Part shown: positions 8,698-17,036 of the stretch, in pieces | Position numbering within the stretch: position 1 is the first letter of the stretch | Layout of the letters: the number at the start of each line of letters is the position of its first letter | Origin: Paenibacillus agri | Lineage (GTDB): Bacteria > Bacillota > Bacilli > Paenibacillales > Paenibacillaceae | Assembly: GCF_013359945.1 (NCBI RefSeq) | Contig: NZ_JABWCS010000217.1 | Location: 124,001 to 188,000, forward strand | Direction of reading: 5' to 3' | Length of the DNA stretch: 64,000 nucleotides | The notes under the pieces: model-generated | The model's database searches: none | The model's input: the letters and a program-made list of their open reading frames with translations, nothing else | Told to the model about the DNA's origin: nothing | Translations under genes and position numbers: made by a program

Positions 8698-9786
8698 ATG
8701 CTTGAAAACCATCGCCTAAAAGTTTTAATGGAAGTCCAACAGCAGATGCTGTTATCTAACTTTGATTTGAAGTTGTTTATGCAAACAATCTGCGATCGGA
8801 TGTGCCTATTAACCGATGCCGACGGTTCTACCATAGAAATGCTGGCGGACGATGAAATGGTTTATGCCGCTGTCAGCGGTACCCTGCAGCCTCATCTTGG
8901 AATTCGAATAAAAAAGCACGGCAGCTTGTCGGGTTTGTGCGTGACAGAGAAAGAAATTTTGTATTCGCCGGATACACAGCAGGACGATCGTGTCGACAAG
9001 GCAGCTACTATGAAAGTCGGCGCACGGAGCATGGTCTGCGTACCCCTGTTTGACTCCAGCACTGCCGTCGGCGTGTTGAAGGTCATCTCCGGTCGCTCCG
9101 ACGCTTTCTCTGACCGCGATATTGAAACGCTACAATTATTATCGCTCGCCCTAGGCTCAGAGTTAGGTAAACAAATCAACTACGACGACAAAATTCGTAT
9201 TCTTAACGATTATGAGCAATTATTGATTCAATTAAGAGCCGAGATCGAAAAACGTAAAGAACTAGAGATCGAGCTTATTCAATTGACAGAGCGTGACATT
9301 TTGACGGGCTTGTTGAATCGCAGAGGATTTAGCGCTCGCATCCAAGGCTGGATTAATCGGGCTAGTTGCCAAGAAGGCTCATTCGGGGTATTCTACCTCG
9401 ATTTGAATAAATTCAAGCAATGCAACGACACTTACGGACATGAAGTCGGTGATCTCGTACTTGTAGAGTTCGCGAAGCGAATTAAGCAAGCCGTTCGGGA
9501 GACCGATCTATTAGCACGCGTTGGCGGCGATGAATTCCTGGTGGCAGCATGGCTGCAAAACGACTACGACGGATTGGTGCAGGTTGCTAAGCGTTTGATC
9601 GGGCAACTAGAGTCACCGATGCTGATTAAGGAGCTTCAACTACCGATGACCACCAGCGTCGGCTGTACGTTATGGGTGGAGGGCATGACGGAACTCGATC
9701 TCATTCGCGTAGCAGACCAATCAATGTATCTCGCCAAGACTAACGGTACTAATAGAGTTGCTATTAAAGATGAGCTGGTAGTGTGA
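8698..9786 (+). CDS. GAF-GGDEF diguanylate cyclase
   Basis: A 362-residue soluble protein that should make cyclic di-GMP from two GTP. Residues about 20-160 look like a GAF sensory domain. A short helical linker (about 165-195, ELEIELIQLTERD) leads into the GGDEF domain with the family start DILTGLLNRRGF. The active-site motif is intact as GGDEF at 276-280. No transmembrane segment or EAL domain is seen, so the signal is cytoplasmic. The gene stands alone and is followed by a clear terminator. A GAGGAATTGGGAAG stretch before the ATG supplies a ribosome site. Confidence 0.9.
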   Translation: MLENHRLKVLMEVQQQMLLSNFDLKLFMQTICDRMCLLTDADGSTIEMLADDEMVYAAVSGTLQPHLGIRIKKHGSLSGLCVTEKEILYSPDTQQDDRVDKAATMKVGARSMVCVPLFDSSTAVGVLKVISGRSDAFSDRDIETLQLLSLALGSELGKQINYDDKIRILNDYEQLLIQLRAEIEKRKELEIELIQLTERDILTGLLNRRGFSARIQGWINRASCQEGSFGVFYLDLNKFKQCNDTYGHEVGDLVLVEFAKRIKQAVRETDLLARVGGDEFLVAAWLQNDYDGLVQVAKRLIGQLESPMLIKELQLPMTTSVGCTLWVEGMTELDLIRVADQSMYLAKTNGTNRVAIKDELVV

Positions 9787-9886
9787 TTTAAGTTATACAC
9801 ATACCCCATTAAGAGGGTCACCGAGCCAGTCAAAACAATGAAGGCATTCATCCACGCGGCGAGTCTCGGCAAAAGTGCACAATCGA

Positions 9887-9914
9887 AAGGCACCCGATTA
9901 GGGTGCCTTTTTTT
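9887..9914 (+). terminator. rho-independent terminator after diguanylate cyclase
   Basis: The stem AAAGGCACCC / GGGTGCCTTT with a five-base loop is followed by a run of T, the standard intrinsic terminator on the plus strand. Confidence 0.9.
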
Positions 9915-10036
9915 GCTTAATTGATTTACATCCTGCCATCTCTGTCTCACAATCTCGATAATGCCAATGGCGTAATCTTATAGTTGAACCATATCATCCC
10001 TTATAATAGAATACTTTGAATAGAGGAGTTGATGTT

Positions 10037-10600
10037 ATGAACGAAAAAGAAAAATCGCATGCTGGTCTGTTATACCAACCTGGCGATCCTGAGCTTGTCG
10101 CAGACCGTTCGGATACTGTGAAAAAGCTATACGAATATAACAATATACACCCGCTAGACCACGAAGCACGACAGACTGCCATTCGCGGACTGCTGGGAAA
10201 GACGGGAGATAATTGCGTTGTAGAGCAGCCGCTTTTCTGTACTTATGGGTACAATACCACAGTAGGAGACAATTTTTTTCTCAATGTTAATTGCAAGCTC
10301 ATGGACAGCGGGAAAATTACAATTGGTAACAACGTATTTATTGCGCCCAACGTCTGCCTTATAACGGAAGAACATGCCATGGATGTAGAGCAGCGGTTAG
10401 CAGGATTGGAGTACACACATCCAGTCAATATTGGTGATAATGTATGGATCTGTGCAGGCGCTATAGTCCTGCCAGGAGTGACGATCGGAGCGAACAGCGT
10501 GATTGGGGCCGGCAGTGTCGTTACGAAGGACATTCCGCCAGATAGTTTGGCTGTAGGCAATCCGTGCAAGGTCATTCGCTCTTTGAAAAAAGCCCTTTAG
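10037..10600 (+). CDS. maltose/galactoside-type O-acetyltransferase
   Basis: A 187-residue member of the hexapeptide-repeat (left-handed beta-helix) acetyltransferases of the Maa/LacA kind, which transfer acetyl from acetyl-CoA to sugar hydroxyls in the cytoplasm. The N-terminus is the typical helical cap (RSDTVKKLYEYN). Hexapeptide turns are seen as GDNVWICAGAIVLPGVTIGA and NSVIGAGSVVTKDIP, and the catalytic-type histidine lies in TEEHAMD. The ATG at 10037 is chosen over an upstream TTG because GAGGAG lies just before it. It is single-gene; the physiological sugar is unknown. Confidence 0.88.
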   Translation: MNEKEKSHAGLLYQPGDPELVADRSDTVKKLYEYNNIHPLDHEARQTAIRGLLGKTGDNCVVEQPLFCTYGYNTTVGDNFFLNVNCKLMDSGKITIGNNVFIAPNVCLITEEHAMDVEQRLAGLEYTHPVNIGDNVWICAGAIVLPGVTIGANSVIGAGSVVTKDIPPDSLAVGNPCKVIRSLKKAL

Positions 10601-11460
10601 TCAGGCGCTAATCGGGGATTCTATCGCTGTCAGAAATATAACAACAACCTTCATGTAGTCTCACTCCAGAGCAGATCTTCAAAAACTATTACCGATTGCG
10701 ATGATTGAATAAATACCTACACAAGAAGCCCGTTTCACGCTAAGCCTCTCTGAACATAAAAAGAAGGGGCTATTCCTTAGTTAGGAAGAACCCCTTGGCC
10801 ACGATCAAAGCTTCTCATCGTTACAACCATTGCCTTGCGCCAAATTTCGCCCTATTTGTGATAAGTTTCACCGTAATATATCTAAACACAAAGTGCGGTT
10901 TGACCAGAAAATTTACATCAATATCTAGACAAGAACCCACTCCAGACAATGGACTGGGTTTCCTTAAATAGAGGTTCTCTCTTATTGAACAAACACCTCC
11001 GAACAATAAATCCCATTTATATTAATGCATCCGCAAAGTTTGTTTCATTAGATGCCATGAGTAAAATATTGCGCAAACTCAAATTGGATATTATGAATGT
11101 AAGTGTTGTACTGTGAAAAAAATTCAATTAATCCAACTAAAGAGGTTATTTCTACAATTATAATATCTAAATGAAAATTCACTTAAAACGAGAAAATAAT
11201 ACCTTTCGACTTCACCTTGCTTACAATAATCAATGCCCATACTGTTGCATCTCATTATTTAATTTGAATCACAATATTAAGCACTTCACAGGAATATGTA
11301 TCATGGGCGATACCGTTTTGATACACATAGTCCCTCACCCCCCACTTTTTGGAGACCCATTTTAGTTAGTAATTTAATGGATGCTTCATTTTCAATAAAT
11401 ACAACAGCACCTTCACCTTTTTATATCTCTTTATCTCTATTTTTTTATTAAAAAATAATT
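10601..11460. other. 860-base AT-rich intergenic region with old attachment site
   Basis: No convincing gene is seen on either strand. It holds a terminator-like stem AAGGGG...CCCCTT at about 10763-10796, the degenerate attachment repeat at 10848-10873, and a second stem (AACCCA...TGGGTT type) at about 10926-10952. The rest, especially 11040-11450, is AT-rich filler of unlike composition to the left chromosome. A 64-codon plus frame at 11171 has no ribosome site and I reject it. Confidence 0.6.
10848..10873 (-). repeat. degenerate rlmH-end attachment repeat (att0)
   Basis: This 26-base stretch matches the attachment repeat at 15191-15216 in 22 positions, in the same orientation. Read on the minus strand its codons give G-E-T-Y-H-K-stop, the ending expected of an RlmH protein (G-E-P-Y-H-K-stop in the intact gene). 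It is therefore probably a fossil copy of the rlmH 3' end left at the outer edge of an older insertion. Confidence 0.65.
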
Positions 11461-12660
11461 CTAAAACTGATCGAGATCGATAAAATCCAAATCCATGTTA
11501 GCTTCATCTTCAGCCTGATTTGCAGCCTCTGTTGATACTACTTTTCCTTCGTATTCAAGGTTACCGCTTGTCAAATTGAATACATATAGACGATTACCTT
11601 TGAAATTCTTATAACCCATAATATAGAGATGGTCTTGTTTAAAAGCATAGGTAATGTTTTCACTTAAATCTATATTTGTATTCTTCAGAGTAGTCTCATA
11701 TTCTTTACTCACGAGATCGTAAGAAACAACAGCGAATCCTATATTTTCCTTACTCGATACAGCTTTTTGCAGGAAATAAATTTTCTGTCCATAGGCATTC
11801 ATAATATTATTCAATAACATTTCATGCCCTTGGAACGTGAGCGGCGAGATTTGTCCAGTTTTAACATCCACTTGATATGCCTTTTTATGATTATCTTTAC
11901 TAACACTTAAGATCCATTGATCCGTGTGATCCAGATTTTGATTGGCTAACCTTACGAATTGATTATCTCCATTTGCTGCTACAGATTTAGCTCCTGGTAA
12001 CGTGAGCGGTTCATTCGTAATCTCCTTTGTTGTTAGATTAACACGGATAATCTGCGGTTCAGATACATAGCCTTTGGCACTGTGATTCAAAAACACCATT
12101 GCAACAAGCTGTTGATTAACAAGCTGTACATTTTGTACATACATATCTGAAATATCATGATCTACATTGATATCGGATGTGATCTCAAGCGTATTGTTCT
12201 TCTGCTTATTGAGTAGAGAAATACTAAGCTTTGCATTTCTCTTCGCTGATGGATCATTTGATCGCTTCGTATCTACTGTCGCATTAACATAAGCAAGCAT
12301 TTCCTCATTCTCATAGAAACCAGATGTATTTGTCTTACCGCGCATGAACTGACGATGCTCTTCAATCCACCGATCCAATTGTGTTTTCATTGGTCTTCGA
12401 TTTAAGCTTTGGCTTATCGCAGATTTTTCATCTGGATAATCAGTACCATTTGTCGTGATATAAGCTCGTTCGATGCCAAAAGTACTATCCTTACTCACGT
12501 AATTTCCGTATACAGCTATACCTTCAACGAGGGAAGCATCCCCTTGGACCATCGTCAGCTTATAATTGGGTGGTGTCTCTTGTGAAGCCTGTGCATAATA
12601 CGTACCAATTGTAACAACTGCAAACACTAAAAGAACGGCGGTAACCATATATTTTCTCAT
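11461..12660 (-). CDS. exported protein of a YtrA-type ABC operon
   Basis: A 399-residue protein with an N-terminal membrane or signal segment (MVTAVLLVFAVVTIGTYYAQ). The rest repeats short beta-type units (WILSVSKDNHKKAYQVDVKT, LYVFNLTSGNLEYEGKV), suggesting a beta-propeller-like outer domain. It is the last gene of a GntR-ATPase-permease-exported protein operon, 24 bases after the permease, with GGAGG before its ATG. In Bacillus the ytr operons have similar layout and answer cell-wall antibiotics; that role here is inferred. I recognise no catalytic motif. Confidence 0.65.
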   Translation of the reverse strand: MRKYMVTAVLLVFAVVTIGTYYAQASQETPPNYKLTMVQGDASLVEGIAVYGNYVSKDSTFGIERAYITTNGTDYPDEKSAISQSLNRRPMKTQLDRWIEEHRQFMRGKTNTSGFYENEEMLAYVNATVDTKRSNDPSAKRNAKLSISLLNKQKNNTLEITSDINVDHDISDMYVQNVQLVNQQLVAMVFLNHSAKGYVSEPQIIRVNLTTKEITNEPLTLPGAKSVAANGDNQFVRLANQNLDHTDQWILSVSKDNHKKAYQVDVKTGQISPLTFQGHEMLLNNIMNAYGQKIYFLQKAVSSKENIGFAVVSYDLVSKEYETTLKNTNIDLSENITYAFKQDHLYIMGYKNFKGNRLYVFNLTSGNLEYEGKVVSTEAANQAEDEANMDLDFIDLDQF

Positions 12661-12684
12661 TCCTTAACCTCCATACCCCTTCAA

Positions 12685-13530
12685 TTATACCGATATTTTC
12701 TTACGCAATAGATACAAGCTGTACCAAAGCGAACCTCCAGCAATGATCACTATTAATCCGAGACAAGCGCCTATAATTTCTCCTGGATAGAAGTAGCTAT
12801 CGTATCTGTTATAACCCATAAGATAGGGTACTGAGGCTAATCCAGCTAAAACCGCTAAGTATAGTACGATCAAACCTATCCCTTTCAGTCTGTAGCTCCG
12901 CTCCATTAGAATCGCTGTGAACAAGACGATCAAGCCCGTTATGCCCAGGCCATAGTATAGTACAAACTCAGAAAAGTAGGGCGGAACCAGCACTTTAAGC
13001 ACAGTAGGATACTTCAAAAAATCAAATACCGAGATATTCCGATATAATTCAGCAGGAAGAATCGACTGTGCTATCAAACGCTCCAGTGGAACAAGGATAA
13101 TTTGCAGGGCGACAAGCCCAAATACGAATAGCAAGATCGTAACCAGCTTGGCAAAATACAAATTCGCCCGATTGGATGGCAACGTGAGCAGGCGATATAC
13201 TACCGTATTTTTACCTCTCCAGTCACGGTACCAGATGAAACAGCTATATATTAGCAACACTGTTATGCTCAAAAATATGGGTCCAAAATATAGAAGTCCA
13301 TTATACCGAGCATACATCATACTGTTTAGCTGAATATATCCAGTCATATTGTGATATTGCTCAAGGGTCCATTGATTCACTCTCATTGCCTCGTTCGCAG
13401 AATCCAGCCAATGATTAGCACCGATGGTGACTGCTGCAAGTTGCAAGGCGACTGTCAGCACCATGAGCCCAATATATATTTTGGCAAATCGGTTCATTTC
13501 AAAATTCAATAGCTTCACAAAAGCTCTCAT
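12685..13530 (-). CDS. ABC transporter permease
   Basis: A 281-residue membrane protein with about six hydrophobic segments (for example FGPIFLSITVLLIYSCFIWY and LGLIVIIAGGSLWYSLYLL), the usual form of ABC-2-type permeases. It overlaps the ATPase gene upstream by four bases (ATGA), so the two are translationally coupled. It would form the channel of the exporter whose ATPase is encoded at 13527-14213. Substrate unknown; YtrC/YtrD-like by position. Confidence 0.8.
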   Translation of the reverse strand: MRAFVKLLNFEMNRFAKIYIGLMVLTVALQLAAVTIGANHWLDSANEAMRVNQWTLEQYHNMTGYIQLNSMMYARYNGLLYFGPIFLSITVLLIYSCFIWYRDWRGKNTVVYRLLTLPSNRANLYFAKLVTILLFVFGLVALQIILVPLERLIAQSILPAELYRNISVFDFLKYPTVLKVLVPPYFSEFVLYYGLGITGLIVLFTAILMERSYRLKGIGLIVLYLAVLAGLASVPYLMGYNRYDSYFYPGEIIGACLGLIVIIAGGSLWYSLYLLRKKISV

Positions 13531-14213
13531 TTCTTGTACACCTCTCTCATTACGTCCGTAATGGACTTACCTTCCTGCTCGCGAACTTCTTCACAGTAGA
13601 ATTCACGTTCTACCTTCCCGTGCTGTAGCAAGACCACTTTATCAATTAAATGCTCAATATCGTTAATTTCATGAGTTGTAATAATCACACCACGATCCTC
13701 GATCAATTCACTCGTGAACACATTAGTAATTTGCTCGCGGCTAAACATATCAATCCCTGAGAAAGGTTCGTCCATTAGGATATAATCACAATCCAAAGCA
13801 AGTCCAAGCAACAAGTTTAACTTTGCAGCCATCCCCTTCGACAATGAAGACACGCGATCTTTAGAGCTCAGTTCGAAGAACTTTAGCAATTCCTCTGCAC
13901 GTTCAGCGTTCCAATTCCGATAAAAGTCAGCCATAAAGCTCAAGCAATCAGCAATTCGCATATTGGAGGGCATCGTTAACGAGTCTGGAATGAAAGTGAT
14001 TTCCTCATACATCACAGGTGTAAGTAGTGCATTATCGATTAAGACTTCACCTTTGTATGGTGTCAGTCCCATGATTGACTTCAGCACCGTTGACTTTCCG
14101 GCACCATTGATTCCGATCAGGCAGGTAATCTCTCCCTTGGCAGCAGTGAAGCTAACGCCATTTAGTACCTTCTTGAATCCATAAATCTTCACCATCTGAT
14201 TCACTTGGATCAT
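13527..14213 (-). CDS. ABC transporter ATP-binding protein (YtrB-like)
   Basis: A 228-residue ABC ATPase with Walker A GINGAGKST (about 34-42), a signature-like LSKGMAAKLN, Walker B YILMDEPFSGID and the switch TTHEI. The variant signature (SKGM instead of SGGQ) is common in this YtrB/YxlF-type subfamily. It overlaps the GntR gene by ATGA at its start and the permease by ATGA at its end, which shows a tightly coupled operon. It powers export by the adjoining permease. Confidence 0.88.
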   Translation of the reverse strand: MIQVNQMVKIYGFKKVLNGVSFTAAKGEITCLIGINGAGKSTVLKSIMGLTPYKGEVLIDNALLTPVMYEEITFIPDSLTMPSNMRIADCLSFMADFYRNWNAERAEELLKFFELSSKDRVSSLSKGMAAKLNLLLGLALDCDYILMDEPFSGIDMFSREQITNVFTSELIEDRGVIITTHEINDIEHLIDKVVLLQHGKVEREFYCEEVREQEGKSITDVMREVYKK

Positions 14214-14626
14214 CTTGTGTCACCACCCTCTGGAGACAACTTTCGCTCGGATGTATATTTTGTCTTTATAATGTCTACCAGTTCTTCAACTGGAATTTGA
14301 ATATTCCGAATGGAACCGATGAATATATCCACTGCACTTTCGATTAATTCAGCTCGAATCGAGCTTAGGATTTGCTGATCCTGTGTAATTCGACTCGGGG
14401 AATTTCCTTCTGTAACGATCAAGCCCTGTTCCTCCATTTCCTTATATGCCTTCTGCGCCGTGTTCGCATTAATCTTCATTAATGCTGCCAATTCACGCCG
14501 TGAAGGAATTTTGTCTCCCGCTCCGATCTGCCCTGTGGCGATCTGTTCCTTGAAATGACGTACAACTTGAATATATACCGGCTCACGAATATTAAAGCTG
14601 ACGCCTGATTTCTGTTCTTCTGTCAT
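14210..14626 (-). CDS. GntR family repressor, YtrA subfamily
   Basis: A 138-residue regulator with an N-terminal GntR winged helix (EPVYIQVVRHFKEQIATGQI, IPSRRELAALMKINANTAQK) and only a short helical tail, which defines the YtrA subfamily. It is the first gene of the ABC operon and most probably represses it. A strong promoter with a palindrome in its spacer lies about 60 bases before the ATG at 14626, so autorepression is likely. YtrA regulators usually respond to envelope stress; the inducer is unknown. Confidence 0.88.
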   Translation of the reverse strand: MTEEQKSGVSFNIREPVYIQVVRHFKEQIATGQIGAGDKIPSRRELAALMKINANTAQKAYKEMEEQGLIVTEGNSPSRITQDQQILSSIRAELIESAVDIFIGSIRNIQIPVEELVDIIKTKYTSERKLSPEGGDTR

Positions 14627-14684
14627 ACAACCAACTCCATATACTAAGTGTGTGTACTAAGTGGTTCATACATATTATTCATGT

Positions 14685-14713
14685 ACTATACGTGTAATAC
14701 ACTTTTGTGTCAA
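14685..14713 (-). promoter_or_regulatory. promoter and operator of the GntR/ABC operon
   Basis: On the minus strand TTGACA (14708-14713) and TATAGT (14685-14690) are 17 bases apart. The spacer contains the perfect palindrome GTGTA-T-TACAC (14692-14702), placed to let a repressor block polymerase. Downstream, ACTTAGTA is repeated near 14641-14662 and could be a second site. The natural reading is autorepression by the GntR protein. Confidence 0.75.
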
Positions 14714-14717
14714 TAGT

Positions 14718-14876
14718 TTAATTTTGAGCACAGGCTTCTGGGGTTATCGTTCTTTCCGAGTCACAGTACTCTCGAATTGCGGCAAACTCAAACGGCAAAG
14801 GGAAAATCTTGGTATCACCGTATTTCTCTATATGCTCTAATGCCCAGTCGTAAGACCGCTCTTGCAGCTTTAGCAT
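14718..14876 (-). pseudogene. N-terminal stump of a defence-type reverse transcriptase
   Basis: A 52-codon frame from an ATG at 14876 (GGGAAGGG before it) contains SYDWALEHIEKYGDTKIFPL and PFEFAAI. This resembles the opening of RNA-directed DNA polymerases of the abortive-infection/DRT group, as I remember them (a conserved HIE-x-x-GDT-x-IFP-x-PFEF start). The frame then ends; the polymerase domain with its YADD motif is missing. The GntR operon's -35 box lies directly beyond the stop, so the rest was probably deleted. It lies inside the rlmH-linked island. Confidence 0.5.
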
Positions 14877-15192
14877 GTTAACCCTTCCCTTATAACAACT
14901 GAAAAAATACTATATAAATCATTAAGTCCTAAGTATTTGAGCCAGCCCTGACGGGGAGTTGGCTCGCTGCACTTATTCGCGAAATCCGCTATTTGATCAC
15001 TTTCTTAAAGTACTTTCGACTAAAAAGCCCTCCACTTACCACAATCATACCATAAATATAGAAAATATTGTCTCATTTGGTCGCACAAAATCCCCCTAGA
15101 GCCCATCTCTAGAGGGATAAACATATTTCTATAGCACCTTTTTCCACTACTAATACAGGTTCTCTTACCTCTTTTATTTACTGTTTTTTTCG

Positions 15193-15212
15193 CCCTACTT
15201 ATGATACGGTTC
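15193..15212 (-). repeat. distal attachment repeat (att1)
   Basis: CCCTACTTATGATACGGTTC is identical to 39695-39714 inside rlmH. On the minus strand it reads G-E-P-Y-H-K-stop (GGT GAA CCG TAT CAT AAG TAG), a displaced copy of the rlmH ending. It marks the far end of the SCC-like element. Confidence 0.85.
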
Positions 15213-15240
15213 ACCGCGCTGTCTTTAGCGGCAAGTTTTA

Positions 15241-15268
15241 AGAGCCCTCCTAACCAGGAAGGCTCCTT
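15241..15268 (-). terminator. terminator after the second nuclease gene
   Basis: On the minus strand, GGAGCCTTCCT and AGGAGGGCTCT pair around a short loop just after the stop of the 551-residue gene, followed by TTAAAACTT. Confidence 0.7.
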
Positions 15269-15276
15269 TCATTTAT

Positions 15277-16932
15277 TTAATGAATCACTTCTTCTCCTTT
15301 GTTTCCGTTTATTTTATCCTTTTTATGATCTCTAAAAAACTCCTTTAGTATCTTTTTATGTTCAGTATATATTTGTGAATTCCCAAATAAATCCATTAAC
15401 CCTTTGCGATCAAGATATACACTGGTAGGGAAATTTCTCATCTTTAAAAACTTCGATATGGCTTTTCTTTTTCTGAATTCCTCCATATATTCTAGCGCTT
15501 GTGGTGTGAATTCACCTGATGTTATAAAAACAGGAAAAACCTTTTTCCCAGTTGCAGCTTCAACGATTCTACAAGTTTTTTCAAAAAACTTTTTAACTGT
15601 ATCTGAATCATCCTCAGACTCTCCAAGTTGTATCTGAGTCCCTTCGTTGTATCCTTTTGCTTCACAAACCAGAAGATATTCATCATCCACTGATATCACA
15701 ACGTCGCATTCACATTTCTTATTCAATGCTTCATACTTCCACCCAATTTTTGAATTGTAACCTTGATTGTTAAACATTGAAGCGACTATAAAGTTAAAAA
15801 CATATCCTTTTAGCGAGCCGAATTTCCCATCATGACCACTGGCATCTGATGCTGCAAGTACAGCCGCTAATGCCTCTGGATCAATTTTACGCGGATCCAA
15901 TTCTCTAACCATTTTAATTGCTTCAGCAATTTTGGTTCCGAAAACCTCAGAAATTGAGATAACCATTATTCCTCTTTGTCTTGCCAGTTGAAGAGCATCT
16001 GATTCAATACTTTGAACAAAGCATATAGGTATTATTCTATAATTATCCTTTACTCTAAGCCTTCCGTATAAAACACTGACACGTGCAATAAACCCTGCAA
16101 CATCATACTTTTTCATCACTCTGTGCAAAACTGACTCTATTACTATTGATGAAGGGGTTTTCTCAAGTGAAGGATTAAAAGGATCTATTTCATTTGCTTT
16201 ATACAATCCCCATAGATAGGAGTATCCTATTGCATTCCAATAAAATCCGTTAAAATGATCTCTATCAAATTGTGTAAATAGGTGAGTACTATTGGTGCCT
16301 GCTAAATTCATTCTCTCTAACCACTTTAACAAACTTTCAGTAAAATCATTAGAAAAGGATAAATCTTTTAGTCTCTTTTGAATGTTGTTCTCATCAAGCT
16401 TGACTGTAGGAACCCATTCTTTTTTCGCAACGATAAAGCGTTCTGAACCATGGTCGAGTAAAGGTTCTATAATTTGTAACCGTAATAATTCATCAATAAT
16501 TTGATATACATCCTTCTGCTTTAATGCTAGATTCTCCTTTTCCTTTTTGTTAACAACACCGGCACAAATTTTTGCGAATTCGCTTATATGGAGAAAACCT
16601 TGTTGTTCAACAAGCGCTTGATATAATCGGTGAAATGTTTGTCCATGGTCTGGAATTACACCCTTTAATTTATCCTTTAAATTTTGTTTCGGAAGAAAAT
16701 AAAGTAATTGATTTCTAGCAAATTTCACTGGTTCCGTTGTTAATACTACCTTTTCATTACGTAACCTTAATAAGATTTGTCTAGCGTTATTTGGTTTGAC
16801 ATTGGTTTTATAAATGAGTTGTTCTTGCAACTCGCTTCCCAACATAGGCCCCATAGTCTTAAGCAACTCAACACAGATACCCGCATAATTTGGTTTAATA
16901 AGTAATCGCCACCGTCTTAAGAAATGTAACAC
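15277..16932 (-). CDS. winged-helix protein with C-terminal PD-(D/E)XK nuclease domain
   Basis: A 551-residue protein with a GTG start. The N-terminal 200 residues look like tandem winged helices (MLGSELQEQLIYKTN, RQILLRLRNEKVVL, then VYQIIDELLRLQIIEPLL). A restriction-endonuclease-like core lies near 375-445: an Asp in CECDVVI (about 410), then VCEAKGY with Glu424 and Lys426, the D...E-x-K layout of this fold. Predicted role: DNA cleavage after sequence or structure recognition. It lies downstream of the Ski2-type helicase on the same strand, but a terminator separates them. It is therefore probably functionally linked though not strictly in the operon. I do not recognise a named family. Confidence 0.65.
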   Translation of the reverse strand: MLHFLRRWRLLIKPNYAGICVELLKTMGPMLGSELQEQLIYKTNVKPNNARQILLRLRNEKVVLTTEPVKFARNQLLYFLPKQNLKDKLKGVIPDHGQTFHRLYQALVEQQGFLHISEFAKICAGVVNKKEKENLALKQKDVYQIIDELLRLQIIEPLLDHGSERFIVAKKEWVPTVKLDENNIQKRLKDLSFSNDFTESLLKWLERMNLAGTNSTHLFTQFDRDHFNGFYWNAIGYSYLWGLYKANEIDPFNPSLEKTPSSIVIESVLHRVMKKYDVAGFIARVSVLYGRLRVKDNYRIIPICFVQSIESDALQLARQRGIMVISISEVFGTKIAEAIKMVRELDPRKIDPEALAAVLAASDASGHDGKFGSLKGYVFNFIVASMFNNQGYNSKIGWKYEALNKKCECDVVISVDDEYLLVCEAKGYNEGTQIQLGESEDDSDTVKKFFEKTCRIVEAATGKKVFPVFITSGEFTPQALEYMEEFRKRKAISKFLKMRNFPTSVYLDRKGLMDLFGNSQIYTEHKKILKEFFRDHKKDKINGNKGEEVIH

Positions 16933-17000
16933 TGACCTTATTATATTTTAAATAATAAGACTAGGGCGATACATTCTTAAAAAAATCGGTGTAAAATATA

Positions 17001-17030
17001 AAAAAGGACACCTCACCTTCTGTGTCCTTA
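17001..17030 (-). terminator. terminator after the helicase gene
   Basis: The stem AAGGACAC / GTGTCCTT is followed by a run of T on the minus strand, directly after the helicase stop codon. Confidence 0.85.
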
Positions 17031-17036
17031 ACTAGT

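Larger units (their letters stand above)
14877..15276. other. 400-base junction region around the perfect att repeat
   Basis: No gene is supported. It contains a weak stem GAGCCA...TGGCTC (about 14939-14969), a stem CCCCTAGAG / CTCTAGAGGG (about 15091-15115), a stretch AATACAGGTTCTC (from 15152) resembling the right end of repeat unit D, and the attachment repeat at 15193-15212. The AATACAGG-to-att order is the same as at 39658-39714, so this looks like the right end of one element abutting the left end of the next. Confidence 0.6.

Noticed and set aside
11171..11365. 64-codon plus frame in the 10.6-11.4 kb gap
   Set aside because: It has no ribosome site, no recognisable protein features and sits in AT-rich filler.
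15020..15214. 64-codon minus frame covering the att1 repeat
   Set aside because: It begins in the attachment repeat and has no ribosome site; it is a chance reading of the rlmH ending in another frame.
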